From Gammaproteobacteria bacterium (lineage in GTDB: Bacteria; Pseudomonadota; Gammaproteobacteria; Enterobacterales; Alteromonadaceae), in contig JAAEZG010000004.1 of NCBI GenBank assembly GCA_018222985.1, positions 171,453-235,452 on the forward strand: a stretch of DNA of 64,000 bases, read 5' to 3'. The position numbers and the translations under genes were made by a program. The notes under the pieces are model-generated. The model was not told the DNA's origin. It ran no database searches and worked only from the letters and a program-made list of their open reading frames with translations. Each line of letters opens with the position of its first letter. Within the stretch, counting starts at the first letter, position 1. Shown here piece by piece: positions 33,615 through 43,304 of the stretch.

Positions 33615-34156
33615 GATAGTTCTCTCCCCGTTAAATCTCGTAATAAAGCGCCACCATCAAGCACCACATGACGTTGTTTGGTGTCGTCATTTGTTGCATC
33701 TGCAGACGGTAAAAAGCCTTGAATAAATTGTGTGGGTACACCATTGGCGATTGATTCGGCATGGCGTATGTCATTTTTGCGGCGTGTTTGAAAACCGTGA
33801 ATACGATCTACCAAAATGCCAATTTCATGGTGTTGATCATGCAAGATCAGTAAAAAGTTTTTGTCCGATAAGTTGTGTTGTTCTAGCCCAAATAAACGCC
33901 GTAAATCAACCACAGCCACAACCCGACCGCGCACTGCAGTAATACCGCGAATCCAGTCAGGAGCTGTTGGCACCCGTGACCAACGACGCAACGGCACCAC
34001 TTCGCGGACAAATGTTTGGTCAATTGCATAGCGCTCTTGGTCAATTAAAAAGTGCAGTAATGGCACGAGCTCGCTCGGTGACTGACGCTCGGTTTGTTGC
34101 GCAAACTCTTGGTTGCGTTGTTTTAATGTGGTTATTAGCGAAGCATCAATCTGCAT
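33611..34156 (-). CDS. CheW-like scaffold protein
   Basis: CheW fold (FLIDQERYAIDQTFVREVVPLRRWSRVPTAPDWIRGITAVRGRVVAVVDLRRLFGL). Confidence 0.9.
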   Translation of the reverse strand: MQIDASLITTLKQRNQEFAQQTERQSPSELVPLLHFLIDQERYAIDQTFVREVVPLRRWSRVPTAPDWIRGITAVRGRVVAVVDLRRLFGLEQHNLSDKNFLLILHDQHHEIGILVDRIHGFQTRRKNDIRHAESIANGVPTQFIQGFLPSADATNDDTKQRHVVLDGGALLRDLTGRELS

Positions 34157-35636
34157 AGGTTACTCCAGAGTGAATGAGTTGCTCGGCTAGCTTTCGAACA
34201 TGCCCCACGCTTAACTCACCTGTGTCTTCAACTATTTGATTATCGGCTAGTTTTTGTAATAACTTTAAGCAGTGTTGCAGTAATTTTATGGCCGCCGCTG
34301 CGCGGCCCAAATGCTGACAAGCTTGGGCGCCGTAAAAATGCGCAGCTATATTATTGGCATCTAAATAGGCAGCCTTGTGGAGGGTGTCGGCGGCCAGTTG
34401 ATATTGCTGATTGAATAAGTAGTGCTGGCCAAGTAACACCTGCGCTCGCGCATTAAGTGGCTCTATAGAAACGGCTTCTGAAAACCAACTCAATGCGTCA
34501 TCAAGACGATTCTGTTGCTGCATTGATTGAGCGAGCTGCAAACAAATTTTCGCTTTTTCGCCACGACTAAGACGTGGATTTTCTAATTGCTGCTGCAAAT
34601 TAACCGCCTGCGCCAGTGCTGGTTTTGTACTTTCCGCAGCGGTGCGCGCTTTGGGTTGGCGTGACGGGGTGGTTGCGGCCAATGCGGCTTTTGTCGCCGG
34701 GCTTAACGGTCTTATTTTCGGGGTCGCTGGCGCTTTCTCAACACTGCTTTGCTGGGTATTGTGCAATTGCTCGGTTAATGATGTGCGCGGCTTGCCAGCG
34801 ACGCTACGGCCCCACACCGCAAAATTGTCACCGGCCCAGAAGCCTTCATAGCCAGCGCTGGCAGCTAAGCTAGCATCCACAGCACCGAGCAATAGCACAC
34901 CGTCGTCACGCAAGTTACTCACATACATATGAATAATTTTGCAGGCGTCGTCTTGGCTAAAGTACATCAATACATTGCGGCACAAAATTAAATCGAATGG
35001 GGCGTGGCCACGAGGCGGCTTGCATTCAATAAGGTTGAGCGGCTCAAATTGAATGCGATTACGCCATTTTTCAAGCACCACCCAATCGGTTCCCTCAGCG
35101 CTAAAGTATCGCTGCTGAAAGTTGGGCGAGGGGCTACGAAATGATCCCTGCCGGTAACGGCCAGCTTTGGCTTGTTGTAAAAACTCACGGTTCAGGTCGG
35201 TTGCGACAATGTTTAGCGAAAAATTCTGAGGTTTCAGATCATTGAGCAAAAACAGCAAACCGTACGCCTCTTCACCGGTACAGCAGCCAGCGCTCCAGCA
35301 ATCAATTTGTTTTATTTGCTGCTGTTGGCGAGTTTGAATAAGGGTAGGGAAAAAGGTCTTGGCTAACCACTCAGTCGCATTGGGGTCGCGCTGAAAATAG
35401 GTTTCACCCACGGTAAAGGCCGGCACAACTTGCTCACGCATGGTGTCGGTCCATGGCTGCTGAGCAAGTGTTAGCAGCCATTGTTCAACTTCTTCAATGT
35501 GCTGCTGTTGGGCAATCCATTTGAGTTTTCGATAAAGTTCTGCCGGCCGTGACGACACAGCGGTCAGCCCAAATTGCTGTTTCGCTTTGGCCTGTATTTG
35601 TTTTAGTGTGTCGCGGGGAATGCCTGCCTGCTTCAT
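34146..35636 (-). CDS. CheR-type methyltransferase with C-terminal TPR (WspC-like)
   Basis: CWSAGCCTGEEAYGL SAM motif, FDLILCRNVLMYF, C-terminal TPR repeats; likely start MKQAGIP at 35636 overlaps the upstream CheW stop. Confidence 0.93.
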   Translation of the reverse strand: MKQAGIPRDTLKQIQAKAKQQFGLTAVSSRPAELYRKLKWIAQQQHIEEVEQWLLTLAQQPWTDTMREQVVPAFTVGETYFQRDPNATEWLAKTFFPTLIQTRQQQQIKQIDCWSAGCCTGEEAYGLLFLLNDLKPQNFSLNIVATDLNREFLQQAKAGRYRQGSFRSPSPNFQQRYFSAEGTDWVVLEKWRNRIQFEPLNLIECKPPRGHAPFDLILCRNVLMYFSQDDACKIIHMYVSNLRDDGVLLLGAVDASLAASAGYEGFWAGDNFAVWGRSVAGKPRTSLTEQLHNTQQSSVEKAPATPKIRPLSPATKAALAATTPSRQPKARTAAESTKPALAQAVNLQQQLENPRLSRGEKAKICLQLAQSMQQQNRLDDALSWFSEAVSIEPLNARAQVLLGQHYLFNQQYQLAADTLHKAAYLDANNIAAHFYGAQACQHLGRAAAAIKLLQHCLKLLQKLADNQIVEDTGELSVGHVRKLAEQLIHSGVTYAD

Positions 35637-36118
35637 GGCGCTCCCTCCGCTGGTGCCTGCGCGGTGCCGCAATAGTCAGCCAATGCCTGTGCCAAGGCGC
35701 CTTCGTCTGCGGGGCTAAGTAATGCCTCTATATCCATAATCAGCAACAAATGGTCGTGCTTTGACAGTACCCCAGAAAGCAATGGGCTTTTAATACTTTC
35801 ATGGCTACCCTCAACAAACTGCTCGGGCTCTACTTGGCCAATTTCTTCTACAGATGACACCGGAATAAGAAGCTCTCGCGCGGTTGTGCGCAGCCAAATC
35901 ATGGGCGTCCACAAGTCAACTTTCAGTTCCGGCTGATGAAATACATGCGCTAAGTCGATAACCGGTAAAACCTGGCCGTGGATAGATACCACCCCTGCGA
36001 TATTGGCTGGGGCGCCAGGCAGCTGCGTAGGCAGTAGCATGGGTACAACTCGTAAAACGTGATCAAGTGGGACGGCGTACTGTTGCGCAGCAAGATGAAA
36101 AGGCAGCACAGATATCAA
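35633..36118 (-). CDS. CheW-like scaffold protein, first gene of the Wsp-like operon
   Basis: CheW fold (LAAQQYAVPLDHVLRVVPMLLPTQLPGAPANIAGVVSIHGQVLPVIDLAHVF). Confidence 0.9.
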   Translation of the reverse strand: MISVLPFHLAAQQYAVPLDHVLRVVPMLLPTQLPGAPANIAGVVSIHGQVLPVIDLAHVFHQPELKVDLWTPMIWLRTTARELLIPVSSVEEIGQVEPEQFVEGSHESIKSPLLSGVLSKHDHLLLIMDIEALLSPADEGALAQALADYCGTAQAPAEGAP

Positions 36119-36284
36119 AGTATTTCCTTCTAACGAACCTGAGAAGATTCTTATTATTATGCTTATTGACTTAAATAAGCTTAGCTTAAAAGTTACAATT
36201 CACAAGAAAAAACTGGTATCTCACGCTTAAACTAACTACCTTAAAACTATAAACTTTTATAACGCGAGAGCGGGCAGGTGTGTC

Positions 36285-37090
36285 ATGCAGCAGCGAAAAC
36301 AGCTAGACGTAGAACAGCGCAATTGCATCACTGTGCACAGAACCCAAGGTCGGCCTGTGGTTTTTGGTCATGGATTTGGCTGTGATCAGCTAATTTGGTT
36401 GTCGGTTATTGAACAGCTACCTGGAAGTGTGGCACCAATTACCTTTGATTATATGGGCTGCGGTCGCTCTGACGTCAGTGCTTATGACAAAAAAAATACG
36501 GCAGCTTTAACGGCTATGTACAAGACTTAATTGATGTTATTGAAGCGTTAAACCTGGGGGCCATTGATTATGTTGGCCATTCGGTAGGCGGCATGATTGG
36601 TATGTTAGCGGCAATGAAGCGGCCCGATTTATTCAAACAAATCATTGCTATTGGGCCGTCGCCAAAGTATCTGAACGATGCCGAATACGAAGGTGGTTTT
36701 GAGCGTGAAGACATTGCTGATTTGCTATCGATGATGGAGCGCAATCACTTTGAGTGGGCCGGCTACTTAGCACCGATTGTGATGGAAAACAGCCAACGCC
36801 CTGAGCTAGCAGAACAGCTGCGTAAAAGCTTCGCAAATTCAAACCCAGAAATATCGCGCCGGTTCGCAGAAGTACTATTTTTATCAGACAATCGGGCGTA
36901 CCTTCAAAAAGTATCGGTACCCGTTACCATAATGTATTGTGCTGTGGATGTGATTGTTCCGGTTGGCGTTATAGAATATATGGCTGCACAGATACCGCAA
37001 TGTACCCTGGTCGAGTTGAACGCTGCGGGGCATTACCCGCACGTCAGCTCACCGCAAGAAGTAAGTCAGGCAATAATGGCGATTTTATGA
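36285..37090 (+). pseudogene. RsbQ-like alpha/beta hydrolase, split by a frameshift at an A8 tract (36489-36496)
   Basis: ORF1 36285-36530 ends GCGRSDVSAYDKK then goes out of frame; -1 frame from the A-tract reads YGSFNGYVQDLIDVIEALNLGAIDYVGHSVGGMIG..., continuous to 37090. Ser (GHSVGG), Asp and His (AAGHYPHVSSP) motifs present. Confidence 0.85.
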
Positions 37091-38064
37091 TAGAAGCGAA
37101 CACGTGGGTTGAACAAGCCCCCGTTGGGTTACTGGCTATTCATGGTGATAGCCGCATTACCCATGTTAATACTATGCTACTGAAGCTACTTAACTATGAG
37201 CGCGAAGAGCTCATTGGTCAGCCTATTAATCTACTGTTTGCCCGCTCAGGGAAATTATTCTTTTTGACCCATGTGTTTCCATTGCTGCAACACCAAGGCC
37301 TCGTTGAAGAAATGTATTTGCGTTTGCGTGATCGCGATGGCCACGATATTCCCGTGTTAATTAATGCCAGCAAAGTCGAGGACAGCAAAGGAGCCCCGCG
37401 CTTTTTGTTTGCCCTGATGCCAATTCAACGTCGCTTTATTTTCGAAGACCAACTGGTTGAAGCTCGCAAAGAAGCTGAGCAAGCGCTCATGGCGCAGCGT
37501 GAGGCGACTGACGCGCTGCAGTCAGCGCGCGAAGAGCTAGAAGAAAAGCAAGCACAGTTGCTGCGTTTGAACGAGCAGCTGCAGCGCCTGGCCAATACTG
37601 ATGAGCTCACTCAGTTAGCGAACCGCCGTAGCTTTGAAGAGCAGTTGGAATATCAATTGGCTTTGCAAAAACGGCAAAGCGGCCGGGCTGGTCTAATGCT
37701 GCTTGATATTGATCACTTCAAGAAAATTAATGACATGCATGGCCATGGCTGCGGTGACGACGTACTGTGTAAGGTAGGCAAACTTTTACGCGAGCTAATG
37801 CGCGAGGTCGACACAGCGGCGCGCATTGGTGGCGAAGAATTCGCGATCATTCTGCCGGGTGTTGACGAGCAAGGTTTGCAAACCGCCGCTGAGCGAATTC
37901 GTAAAAAAATCGAGGCAACCCGCTGGCGTCATGGCTCTGTCACCATGAGCATTGGGGTAACCATGGTGCGCCCTGACGATGGTCGTGAGGAGGTCATGCA
38001 ACGGGTAGATCGCGCCATGTATCAAGCCAAGCGACAAGGCCGAAACTGTGTTGAAATTGTCTGA
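37087..38064 (+). CDS. PAS-GGDEF diguanylate cyclase coupled to the RsbQ-like hydrolase
   Basis: N-terminal PAS (WVEQAPVGLLAIHGDSRITHVNTMLLKLLNYEREELIGQPINLLF), coiled coil, GGDEF ARIGGEEFAIILP with RxxD (REVD) I-site; start ATG overlaps hydrolase stop (ATGA). Confidence 0.92.
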   Translation: MIEANTWVEQAPVGLLAIHGDSRITHVNTMLLKLLNYEREELIGQPINLLFARSGKLFFLTHVFPLLQHQGLVEEMYLRLRDRDGHDIPVLINASKVEDSKGAPRFLFALMPIQRRFIFEDQLVEARKEAEQALMAQREATDALQSAREELEEKQAQLLRLNEQLQRLANTDELTQLANRRSFEEQLEYQLALQKRQSGRAGLMLLDIDHFKKINDMHGHGCGDDVLCKVGKLLRELMREVDTAARIGGEEFAIILPGVDEQGLQTAAERIRKKIEATRWRHGSVTMSIGVTMVRPDDGREEVMQRVDRAMYQAKRQGRNCVEIV

Positions 38065-38156
38065 CATTTTTCGTTACAAGCCGTTGTTGGCAAACTAAAT
38101 TATTTCGCCCTATAGTGGCATTATGAACCTGATTGAATAAACTGAGCACGTCAACA

Positions 38157-38897
38157 ATGAGCCAAGAAACCTTTAAAATATTAGTGGTAGATGATGATGC
38201 GCGTCTGCGCAGTTTACTTGAGCGCTACTTGCATGAGCAGGGTTTTCATGTGCGCTCGGCGGCCGAAGGTGAACAAATGAATCGCTTGCTCGAGCGAGAA
38301 AACTTTCACTTGATGGTGCTCGATTTAATGCTGCCAGGCGAAGACGGGCTGTCGATTTGCCGTCGTTTGCGCCAACAAAACAATGACATACCTATTGTGA
38401 TGTTAACCGCAAAAGGCGACGAAGTTGACCGTATTATAGGTCTTGAGCTTGGCGCCGACGATTATCTTGCCAAACCCTTTAACCCGCGCGAGTTGCTTGC
38501 ACGAGTGCGCGCCGTGTTGCGGCGTCGCGGGAAAGAAATACCAGGCGCACCAACAGCCGACGATCAAGAAATTACCTTTGGCGAATTTCGCTTAAATTTG
38601 GGTACCCGTGAAATGTACCGCGGCGATGAACCGATGCCGTTAACTAGTGGCGAGTTCGCGGTATTAAAAGCGCTTGTTACGCATCCTCGTCAGCCAATGT
38701 CGCGTGACAAACTCATGAACCAAGCCAGAGGGCGTGATTATAGCGCCTTAGAACGGAGCATTGATGTGCAGGTGTCGCGCTTGCGTCGTATGCTGGAAGC
38801 AGACCCAGCGAATCCACGCTACATACAAACCGTATGGGGGCTTGGCTATGTGTTTGTTCCTGACGGCAAGGGTGCCGACGTAAAAGCGACCAGTTAA
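38157..38897 (+). CDS. ompR: Two-component response regulator OmpR
   Basis: REC + winged helix; [81 protein letters not shown]. Confidence 0.95.
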   Translation: MSQETFKILVVDDDARLRSLLERYLHEQGFHVRSAAEGEQMNRLLERENFHLMVLDLMLPGEDGLSICRRLRQQNNDIPIVMLTAKGDEVDRIIGLELGADDYLAKPFNPRELLARVRAVLRRRGKEIPGAPTADDQEITFGEFRLNLGTREMYRGDEPMPLTSGEFAVLKALVTHPRQPMSRDKLMNQARGRDYSALERSIDVQVSRLRRMLEADPANPRYIQTVWGLGYVFVPDGKGADVKATS

Positions 38898-40213
38898 TGC
38901 GACTTTTCCCGCGCTCCGCGTTTGCTCGCACCGTTGCATTGATAGCGGTGCTGCTACTTATTAACCAAGTCGTGTCGTACGTAATGGTTGGTTTGTATGT
39001 GGTGAAACCGAGTATGCAACAGGTAAGTAGTGTTGTGGCGCGGCAAGTGCAGGGTATTTTAGTGCTTGATCAGTGGCTGTCTGAAGTAGACATTGACGCC
39101 GAGCATCAAAAACGCTTAGTGGAACGCTACACCCAAGCCACCGGCGTTCGTGGTATTAGCGTTGACGAAGCGCTAGAGCAAGGGCTTGCAAACACCACAA
39201 CCTATAATTTTTTATCAGCCCAACTATCTGATCTGCTCCAAGCCAATACCGAAGTGCGTATTTCACAAGGTGACGTTTACCGGGTGTGGTTACGTACGGA
39301 AAATTTACCCGGTTACTGGCTGACACTTGAACTGGATAACTTTGATGAAGCGCGATTCTCACCATTACTGTTTTATTTGGTACTCATTGGCGGATTAAGT
39401 GTGCTAGGTGGCATGGTGTTTACCAACTGGCAAAACCGCCCATTGAAAGCACTTGAGGCTGCAGCCAAGCAAATTGGTAGCGGTGAATATCCCGATGCAT
39501 TGCCTGAACGGGGCTCAACCGAGGTGATTGCGGTAACCCGCGCGTTTAACCAAATGAGCCAAGGCGTGAAACAGCTAGAGCAAGACCGTGCATTACTGAT
39601 GGCCGGCATTTCTCATGACTTGCGCACGCCGCTGACGCGCATTCGTCTTGCCACCGAAATGATGCCACCAGCCGAAGATTATTTGGCCGAAGGTATAATT
39701 AGTGACATTGATGATATGAACTCGATTATCGACCAGTTTATCGACTACGTGCGCAGTGACACCTCAGCCGACAACGAACAACAGAACCTAAATTACTTGG
39801 TCGAAGACGTGGTGGCTCATGTGCCGGACTCATGGCACTCAAAAATTGAAGTGATTTATAACGACATGCCCAATGTGCCGGTACGTGAAATTTCGATCAA
39901 ACGGGTGCTATTGAACTTGTTGGAAAACGCCGAGCGTTATGGTCATGAAAAAGTACTCATTGAAACGGGCTATGACGAAACTCGCCAGGTGGCGTGGTTT
40001 AAGGTGTGTGACGATGGCCCTGGCATACCTGCAGCCCAAGTAGAACATTTAATGCAACCGTTTACCCAGGGCGATAAAGCCAGAGCCATGAAAGGTTCAG
40101 GCCTTGGCTTGGCCATTATTAAACGTATTATTGAACGCCACCATGGCCGCGTATTACTCGGCCAAAGTGAGCGCCTCGGCGGGCTGTGCGTTCGTGTTGA
40201 ATTGCCGGTTTAG
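38897..40213 (+). CDS. envZ: Osmosensor histidine kinase EnvZ
   Basis: TM-HAMP-HisKA ([22 protein letters not shown])-HATPase; overlaps ompR stop. Confidence 0.94.
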   Translation: MRLFPRSAFARTVALIAVLLLINQVVSYVMVGLYVVKPSMQQVSSVVARQVQGILVLDQWLSEVDIDAEHQKRLVERYTQATGVRGISVDEALEQGLANTTTYNFLSAQLSDLLQANTEVRISQGDVYRVWLRTENLPGYWLTLELDNFDEARFSPLLFYLVLIGGLSVLGGMVFTNWQNRPLKALEAAAKQIGSGEYPDALPERGSTEVIAVTRAFNQMSQGVKQLEQDRALLMAGISHDLRTPLTRIRLATEMMPPAEDYLAEGIISDIDDMNSIIDQFIDYVRSDTSADNEQQNLNYLVEDVVAHVPDSWHSKIEVIYNDMPNVPVREISIKRVLLNLLENAERYGHEKVLIETGYDETRQVAWFKVCDDGPGIPAAQVEHLMQPFTQGDKARAMKGSGLGLAIIKRIIERHHGRVLLGQSERLGGLCVRVELPV

Positions 40214-40219
40214 CGCGGC

Positions 40220-41626
40220 TTAGCCGCGTACGCGGTTAATCCCGTTGAGGGCGGCAACGCGGTAAGCTTCCGCCATCGTTGGGTAGTTAAATGTGGTGTT
40301 GACGAAGTACTCAATGGTATTGCCTTCACCTTTTTGTTCCATAATGGCTTGGCCAATGTGAATAATTTCTGCAGCACGCTCACCAAAGCAATGAATGCCG
40401 AGTACTTCATTGGTTTCGCGATGAAACAAAATTTTCAAACTACCCACCGCCATATTTGATATTTGCGCGCGTGCTAAATGCTTAAACTGGGCCCTGCCAA
40501 CTTCATAAGGCACTTTTTGCGCGGTAAGTTCCTCTTCTGTTTTTCCCACCGAGCTTATTTCTGGAATGGTATAAATACCTGTTGGAATGTCACTAATTAA
40601 ACGTTGGCTGCATTCGCCCATCAACATGGCAGTGGCGCATATACGGCCTTGATCGTAGGCCGCACTCGCTAAGCTTGGGTAACCAATAATGTCGCCAACC
40701 GCATAAATTGTGTCGGTTTTGGTTTGGTAGTGCTTATTCACTTCAAGTTGGCCGCGGTGGTTTGGTTTCAAGCCAACGCTTTGCACGTTTAGCCCTTCAA
40801 TGTTGCCAGAACGACCATTGGCAAAGAGCAAACAGTCGGCATCAATGCGCTTGCCTGATTGAGTGTACAAGGTAACGCCGTCGTTGTGCCCTTCAATACG
40901 ATCGTATTCTTCGTTATGGCGAATAACGACGCCGCTATTACGTAAGTGATAGCTCAACGCATCTGAAATTTCGGCATCAAGAAAGCTAAGCAGGCGTTCG
41001 CGGGTGTTAATGAGATCAACCTTGACGCCCAAACCGCGAAAAATACTGGCGTACTCACAACCAATAACACCAGCACCGTAAATAATAATGCTACGGGGTT
41101 CGTGCTTCAGGTCTAAAACTGTATCTGAGTCGTAAATGCGTTCGTGGTTAAAGTCGACATCGCTTGGGTGATAGGGGCGTGAACCTGTGGCGATAACCAC
41201 CTGCTTGGTGGTGATGTATTCAACGGTGCCGTCAGCTTGGGTTATTTTCAACCGGTTGGCATTTTCAAAGGCGGCGCTGCCATGAATAACACTCACGCCA
41301 TTGCGCTCGTAAAAACTGCTGCGCAAGCTAACTTGCTTACGAATGACGCCTTGCGCGTGTTTTAAAATTTCGGCAAAAGTTAAACCACGATGAATACGCT
41401 CGCCCGCGAACAATGGGTTGGCGTTATATTCAATCAAGCGGCTTACCGAATGGCGCAGCGCCTTTGAAGGAATGGTTCCCCAGTGAGTACAGCCGCCGCC
41501 GAGTGAGCTGTGCTTTTCAACCATGGCAACCTTGCGGCCATTTTTTGCGAGTTGCATAGCCGCACCTTCGCCACCGGGGCCACTACCAATCACTACCGCA
41601 TCAAATTGTGCCTCGTCAACACTCAT
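40220..41626 (-). CDS. sthA: Soluble pyridine nucleotide transhydrogenase
   Basis: FAD/NAD disulfide-oxidoreductase fold with [24 protein letters not shown] instead of a CxxxxC redox centre. Confidence 0.95.
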   Translation of the reverse strand: MSVDEAQFDAVVIGSGPGGEGAAMQLAKNGRKVAMVEKHSSLGGGCTHWGTIPSKALRHSVSRLIEYNANPLFAGERIHRGLTFAEILKHAQGVIRKQVSLRSSFYERNGVSVIHGSAAFENANRLKITQADGTVEYITTKQVVIATGSRPYHPSDVDFNHERIYDSDTVLDLKHEPRSIIIYGAGVIGCEYASIFRGLGVKVDLINTRERLLSFLDAEISDALSYHLRNSGVVIRHNEEYDRIEGHNDGVTLYTQSGKRIDADCLLFANGRSGNIEGLNVQSVGLKPNHRGQLEVNKHYQTKTDTIYAVGDIIGYPSLASAAYDQGRICATAMLMGECSQRLISDIPTGIYTIPEISSVGKTEEELTAQKVPYEVGRAQFKHLARAQISNMAVGSLKILFHRETNEVLGIHCFGERAAEIIHIGQAIMEQKGEGNTIEYFVNTTFNYPTMAEAYRVAALNGINRVRG

Positions 41627-41714
41627 GAACCACTCCTTCTTGGTTGTACCCTATGCTTCTTTGCCGTTATAGTAACGGAAACAACTCGTGTTCAGCCAGT
41701 TTAATGGAATCGTC

Positions 41715-42263
41715 ATGGCGCACAAACCTGTTCCCGAAATATTAACGCGTCACATTGTAGCAGCTAGTCGCCTGTTACGTATTGAAGCGGTTGACTTACG
41801 CTTTAGTAACGGCGTTGAACGTCAATTTGAACGTATGGCCAGCAGCGGTCGCGGTGCCGTGATGATCGTCCCGTTCATTGACGACGACACGCTCATGCTT
41901 GTTCGCGAGTATGCAGCAGGCTTACATAATTATCAGTTGGGCTTTCCCAAAGGCTTGATTGACCCAGGCGAAACGCCTGAACAAGCCGCTAACCGCGAAT
42001 TAAAAGAAGAAATTGGCTATGGTGCAAAGCAGCTGGTGCCACTAAAAAGTGTGACCATGGCACCGCAATTTTTCTCGGCCACGATGCATATTTTTATTGC
42101 CCGCGATTTATATCCCGAGTCATTACCTGGCGATGAACCTGAGCCACTTGAGCAGGTGCCTTGGTTAATTAGCAAGGCCGATGCTTTGCTTGAGCAAGAA
42201 GATTTTACTGAAGCCCGAAGTATTGCGGCGCTGTTGATGACATTGCGGGAGTTACAAGCATGA
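41715..42263 (+). CDS. nudE: ADP compounds hydrolase, Nudix
   Basis: Nudix box GLIDPGETPEQAANRELKEEIGYGA; precedes cysQ. Confidence 0.92.
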   Translation: MAHKPVPEILTRHIVAASRLLRIEAVDLRFSNGVERQFERMASSGRGAVMIVPFIDDDTLMLVREYAAGLHNYQLGFPKGLIDPGETPEQAANRELKEEIGYGAKQLVPLKSVTMAPQFFSATMHIFIARDLYPESLPGDEPEPLEQVPWLISKADALLEQEDFTEARSIAALLMTLRELQA

Positions 42264-43105
42264 ACAAGCACATTGCCCCCGAACAGCTCGCCCAATGGTT
42301 GCAAGGGGCTGCCGAAGTGGCGTTGCGCGCCGGCGACTTAATTCTTGAGTTATACGAAGAGCAAGCCTACGAAACCTACGAAAAGGACGACGAGTCACCA
42401 GTGACGAGTGCTGACTTTGCTGCCAACCGGTTAATTGTTGATGGCTTGGCGGCGCTAACACCCGATATTCCGATTTTGTCGGAAGAGGGCTCACATCTGA
42501 GCTTTGAAGAGCGTCAGCAATGGCCCCGGTACTGGATTATTGACCCTATTGACGGCACGCAAGAATTTATTGCTCGCAGTGGCGATTTCGGGGTGATTAT
42601 TGCCTTGGTTGAACACAACCAGCCGGTACTGGGCGTTATTTATTGGCCTGCGGGTGATGTGCTATATACCGCGCAGCGTGGACAAGGTGCATTTCGTCAA
42701 GACGTGCACGGCAAGCAACAAATTCACATTCGGCGCTTGGCCGATCCCGCCCAAGACGTTATCCATCTGGCAATTAGCCGTCGGCAGCCACGTGAACGTG
42801 TGTTGCAGCGCATGACCGCTGAGCGTGAACTTGCATTGTTTCCAGCTGGCAGTTGTTCATTAAAAGCCTGCATGATCGCTGAGGGGCGTGCCGATTGCTT
42901 TTTACGCGTCGGACCTACTGGCGAGTGGGACACCGCTGCTGCTGAAGTGATCGTTGGCGAAGCGGGCGGCTGCATTGTCAGTGAAGATTTTCAGCCGCTA
43001 ACTTATAACCAAGAAGCAAACCTAGGCAACCCGAATTTTATTATTTTGGGCGACCCAGCCGTTGCTTGGAAAAGCGTGTTTACTCATCATCAAAACGATG
43101 ATTAG
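42260..43105 (+). CDS. cysQ: 3'(2'),5'-bisphosphate nucleotidase
   Basis: [60 protein letters not shown]. Confidence 0.95.
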   Translation: MNKHIAPEQLAQWLQGAAEVALRAGDLILELYEEQAYETYEKDDESPVTSADFAANRLIVDGLAALTPDIPILSEEGSHLSFEERQQWPRYWIIDPIDGTQEFIARSGDFGVIIALVEHNQPVLGVIYWPAGDVLYTAQRGQGAFRQDVHGKQQIHIRRLADPAQDVIHLAISRRQPRERVLQRMTAERELALFPAGSCSLKACMIAEGRADCFLRVGPTGEWDTAAAEVIVGEAGGCIVSEDFQPLTYNQEANLGNPNFIILGDPAVAWKSVFTHHQNDD

Positions 43106-43304
43106 CTGGCAAAATATTCACTGTTTCGTGCAATTCAGACCACACCAAAATGGCGTCACCGCGCTCTAATTGAGCGCGTACATCGGCCACTTTTTGCGCT
43201 AGCGATTTTTCTTCATCGCCATAGTCGGTGCCCTCGCGCAGTACAAAAGCTTCAATGAGTTGGGTGAGCGTGTCGGGGTTAACTTGCTGCCAAGGTATTT
43301 CCAT
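43080..43304 (-). CDS. YheU family protein
   Basis: 74 aa; [65 protein letters not shown] is the YheU pattern; adjacent to yheS-like ABC-F gene. Confidence 0.88.
   Translation of the reverse strand: MEIPWQQVNPDTLTQLIEAFVLREGTDYGDEEKSLAQKVADVRAQLERGDAILVWSELHETVNILPANHRFDDE

Noticed and set aside
38133-38156. Upstream TTG start for ompR
   Set aside because: Adds MNKLSTST to a protein whose normal N-terminus is [14 protein letters not shown] at the ATG 38157.
43080-43105. cysQ/yheU convergent overlap as a regulatory antisense element
   Set aside because: Only 26 bp tail-to-tail overlap between ordinary genes; compact genome packing is sufficient explanation.
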